Of a DNA stretch of 64,000 bases, positions 62,171-64,000 are shown piece by piece (the first letter of the stretch is position 1; each line of letters begins with the position of its first letter). Made by a program: the position numbers and the translations under genes. The notes beneath the pieces are model-generated. The model was not told the DNA's origin. It saw only the letters and a program-made list of their open reading frames with translations, and ran no database searches. Source of the stretch: Candidatus Tayloriibacteriota bacterium (GTDB taxonomy: Bacteria > Patescibacteria > Paceibacteria > UBA9973 > UBA6065); NCBI GenBank assembly GCA_016215405.1, contig JACRJQ010000007.1, positions 1 to 64,000 on the forward strand, given 5' to 3'.

Positions 62171-63913
62171 ATGATCATTTTGAGAAGGCCCCACGGCCTT
62201 TCGGATATGTCCTTATTAGCGTTACTCATCCTCTTCGGCGCCTTCTTCGCGGGAATCCCTGCGAATGTCCGCGCAGCAGAGGCTGTGGAGGTCTGGTGGC
62301 CGGCGCAGAACGCGTCCGTGCAGGGAACCCAGCCCTTCAAGGCGATAGTATCGGGCAAGGCCCTTAGCGACTACCAGATGTCCTGGTCTGTCGACGGAGG
62401 CTCCCCGGTGAAGATGTATGACAGCAATGTCGACTACCCTCACAAAGAGGCCCTGGTCGACGTATCGAATTGGAAATGGAACTCGAACGGAACGTATAGC
62501 GTCTCTTTTATCGCCCGAGACGGATCGGGCGCCGAGATAGCGCGAAGCGTCGTATCGATCAAGAACTCCGGACAGGCGGCCGCTCCGGCTCCCGCGACCT
62601 CTCCTCAGGCCGTGACCCTCACAAACCCTACTGCTCCTGCTCTGACCGCCCCGACCACGGGCGCGACGAAGACAGTAACCGCAAGGCTTGCAAAGGTCAC
62701 CTCTCCCCTCGTCGGCGCGCGCGTCTCTGGCGCGCAGGCCCTCAAGGCTGTGGTCATAGGCTTGCCGCTCGAAGGCTACAAGATGTATTGGTCCGTCGAC
62801 GGAGGCGCTCAGAACGAGATGTATGACTCTTCCGTAGGCGGCCTTCATAAGGAATCGATGATCGATTTCTCGAAATGGACCTGGAAAGGGAGCTCTCCCT
62901 ACCCTATAACCGTCGTCGCGAAGAACGCGGACGGCGCGGAGATCGCGAGAACGTCGACCCTCGTGTACGTCGTAGCGACGCCGGCGGCGCAAACGTCCGC
63001 GACGACCGCGGATACGGCCCCGGTAGCGCAGGTCATCTCCCCTGAGGCGAACGTACAGCCCAAACTCTACGTCGACCCTAACAACCCTGCGATCGCCCAA
63101 GCGAGCGCGTGGAGGCAGTCGCGTCCGAGCGACGCGGCGATCATGGATAAGGTCGGGGCGAACTCGTCGGGCATATGGCTCGGCGGATGGAACGCCGACG
63201 TCGAATCAGACGTGCGAAAAGCGGTGACGGCGGCTTCGACCCAAGACGCGGCGGCGGTATTCGTCGCCTACAATATCCCCGGGCGAGACTGCGGACAATA
63301 TTCTGCGGGCGGGCTTTCGGGAAAGGAGGCCTACCTCTCGTGGATAGGAAAGATCAAGGCCGGGATAGGTAGCGGGAAAGCTATCGTGATCCTCGAACCT
63401 GACGCTCTTACCTTAAACGACTGTCTCTCGGAGACCGGCAAAGCGGAGCGCTACGGCACACTCTCATCGGCGATAGACTCCCTCTCGGCGAATCCAGGGA
63501 CCAAAGTCTATATAGACGCGGGCCATCCGCAATGGCTCTCCTCGACGGAAGCGGCGAGCCGCCTCGAAAAGGCGGGCGTCTCTAAGGCCGCAGGGTTCGC
63601 CCTCAACACGTCGAACTTCATAGCGACGGCCCAGAACATCGCCTACGGGACCGAGGTCTCCAAAGCGGTCGACGGCAAGCGCTTCGTCATCGACACGTCC
63701 CGAAACGGGAACGGCCAGGGAGAGACCTGGTGCAACCCTTCGGGCAGAGCGCTCGGAGAGAAGCCCGGCCTTTCGACCGGAAACCCTCTCGTCGACGCGT
63801 ATCTCTGGGTGAAAAAGCCCGGAGAGTCGGACGGGAGCTGTAACGGCGGCCCGTCCGCCGGATCGTGGTGGCCGGAATACGCGCTCGATCTCGCGAAGCG
63901 CGCAAGCTACTAG
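62171..63913 (+). CDS. Secreted GH6 cellulase (endoglucanase/cellobiohydrolase) with two N-terminal beta domains
   Basis: A 580-residue exported enzyme. Signal peptide (about 10-35), two copies of a 90-100-residue beta domain (about 38-130: WWPAQNASVQGTQPFKA; about 175-275: VTSPLVGARVSGAQALKAVV), then a GH6 catalytic domain (about 300-580). Both GH6 signatures are there: VAYNIPGRDCGQYSAGG and VILEPDALTL (catalytic Asp region), and FVIDTSRNGNGQG near the end. GH6 enzymes invert beta-1,4-glucan. The beta domain also ends the GH113-like enzyme upstream. CPR bacteria are not known as cellulose degraders, so this points to cellulose or glucan in the habitat or host biofilm. Confidence 0.93.
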   Translation: MIILRRPHGLSDMSLLALLILFGAFFAGIPANVRAAEAVEVWWPAQNASVQGTQPFKAIVSGKALSDYQMSWSVDGGSPVKMYDSNVDYPHKEALVDVSNWKWNSNGTYSVSFIARDGSGAEIARSVVSIKNSGQAAAPAPATSPQAVTLTNPTAPALTAPTTGATKTVTARLAKVTSPLVGARVSGAQALKAVVIGLPLEGYKMYWSVDGGAQNEMYDSSVGGLHKESMIDFSKWTWKGSSPYPITVVAKNADGAEIARTSTLVYVVATPAAQTSATTADTAPVAQVISPEANVQPKLYVDPNNPAIAQASAWRQSRPSDAAIMDKVGANSSGIWLGGWNADVESDVRKAVTAASTQDAAAVFVAYNIPGRDCGQYSAGGLSGKEAYLSWIGKIKAGIGSGKAIVILEPDALTLNDCLSETGKAERYGTLSSAIDSLSANPGTKVYIDAGHPQWLSSTEAASRLEKAGVSKAAGFALNTSNFIATAQNIAYGTEVSKAVDGKRFVIDTSRNGNGQGETWCNPSGRALGEKPGLSTGNPLVDAYLWVKKPGESDGSCNGGPSAGSWWPEYALDLAKRASY

Positions 63914-63946
63914 TCCCCTCTCTTATTCCCCTACAAAGGCTTGCAG

Positions 63947-63995
63947 CACAAGCAAAGCAAAGGCGCCCCTTGCGGGCGCCTTTGCTTTGCTTGTG
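63947..63995 (+). terminator. Very long terminator of the GH6 gene
   Basis: Perfect 22-bp arms (beginning CACAAGCAAAGCAAAGGCGC) around CTTGC, 33 bases after the stop. Confidence 0.9.
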
Positions 63996-64000
63996 GAGCC

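Noticed and set aside
1..64000. Recoded UGA (Gracilibacteria/Absconditabacteria code)
   Set aside because: TGA ends several well-defined genes and no family protein shows in-frame TGA at conserved Gly.

Overview
The window looks like a chromosome segment of a Candidate Phyla Radiation (Patescibacteria) bacterium, probably a Parcubacteria-type lineage such as Kaiserbacteria-like organisms. This rests on the family mix: LemA, SIMPL and Gmad2 surface proteins, a membrane-anchored peptide-binding protein between secG and RNase J, an orphan FliA-like sigma factor, many small unknown proteins, and no biosynthetic operons. The DNA is GC-rich and TGA is used as a stop. The placement is inference; no rRNA or ribosomal protein marker is present.

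Layout. 1-960 is unlike the rest: an intact pdxH and the tail of an aminotransferase, cut off by a hairpin repeat, in different codon usage (foreign DNA or a chimeric join). 1-16 kb: LemA, a phospholipid synthase, groESL, secG, a peptide-binding protein, RNase J, an MFS transporter, RadC, glutaredoxin, a secreted beta-rich protein and a structured-RNA candidate. 16-30 kb: envelope and redox genes (Gmad2/eight-Cys protein, SIMPL, a DsbB-like protein with a CPHC thioredoxin, a 1210-residue surface protein with a peptidoglycan-binding domain), then two flavoproteins. 30-37 kb: a long minus-strand run read from a LexA-controlled promoter, a sigma factor, an orphan ParB-like protein and a set of long palindromes around an ArsR-like regulator and truB. 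37.6-41.8 kb: an AT-rich defence island (PD-(D/E)XK nuclease candidate, DpnM-type and DpnA-type methylases, GmrSD-like DUF262/DUF1524 protein). 42-54 kb: three related small orphan proteins, ABC-F, DEAD-box and PIF1 ATPases, Na/Pi and NhaD-type transporters, tRNA-Gln and a PurO-like IMP cyclohydrolase. 54.7-64 kb: a histidine kinase, a Cys-rich surface protein, and two secreted polysaccharidases (GH113-like and GH6) that share a C-terminal/N-terminal domain not recognised here.

Two kinds of transcription start stand out. At least a dozen genes have a -10 hexamer 6-7 bases before the start codon and so should be leaderless. A second group has a full -35/-10 pair (often TTGAC(A) with a 16-base spacer), a C/A-rich leader usually without Shine-Dalgarno sequence, and usually a strong terminator; this group includes most of the unknown small proteins, ParB, the sigma factor and the GH6 enzyme. 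The most original leads are this two-class start architecture, the W-x-(D/E)-x-F-(F/Y) small-protein family, the palindrome set with covarying flanks at 35.5-37.0 kb, the structured cassette present twice (15.3 and 44.3 kb), and the polysaccharidase cluster.
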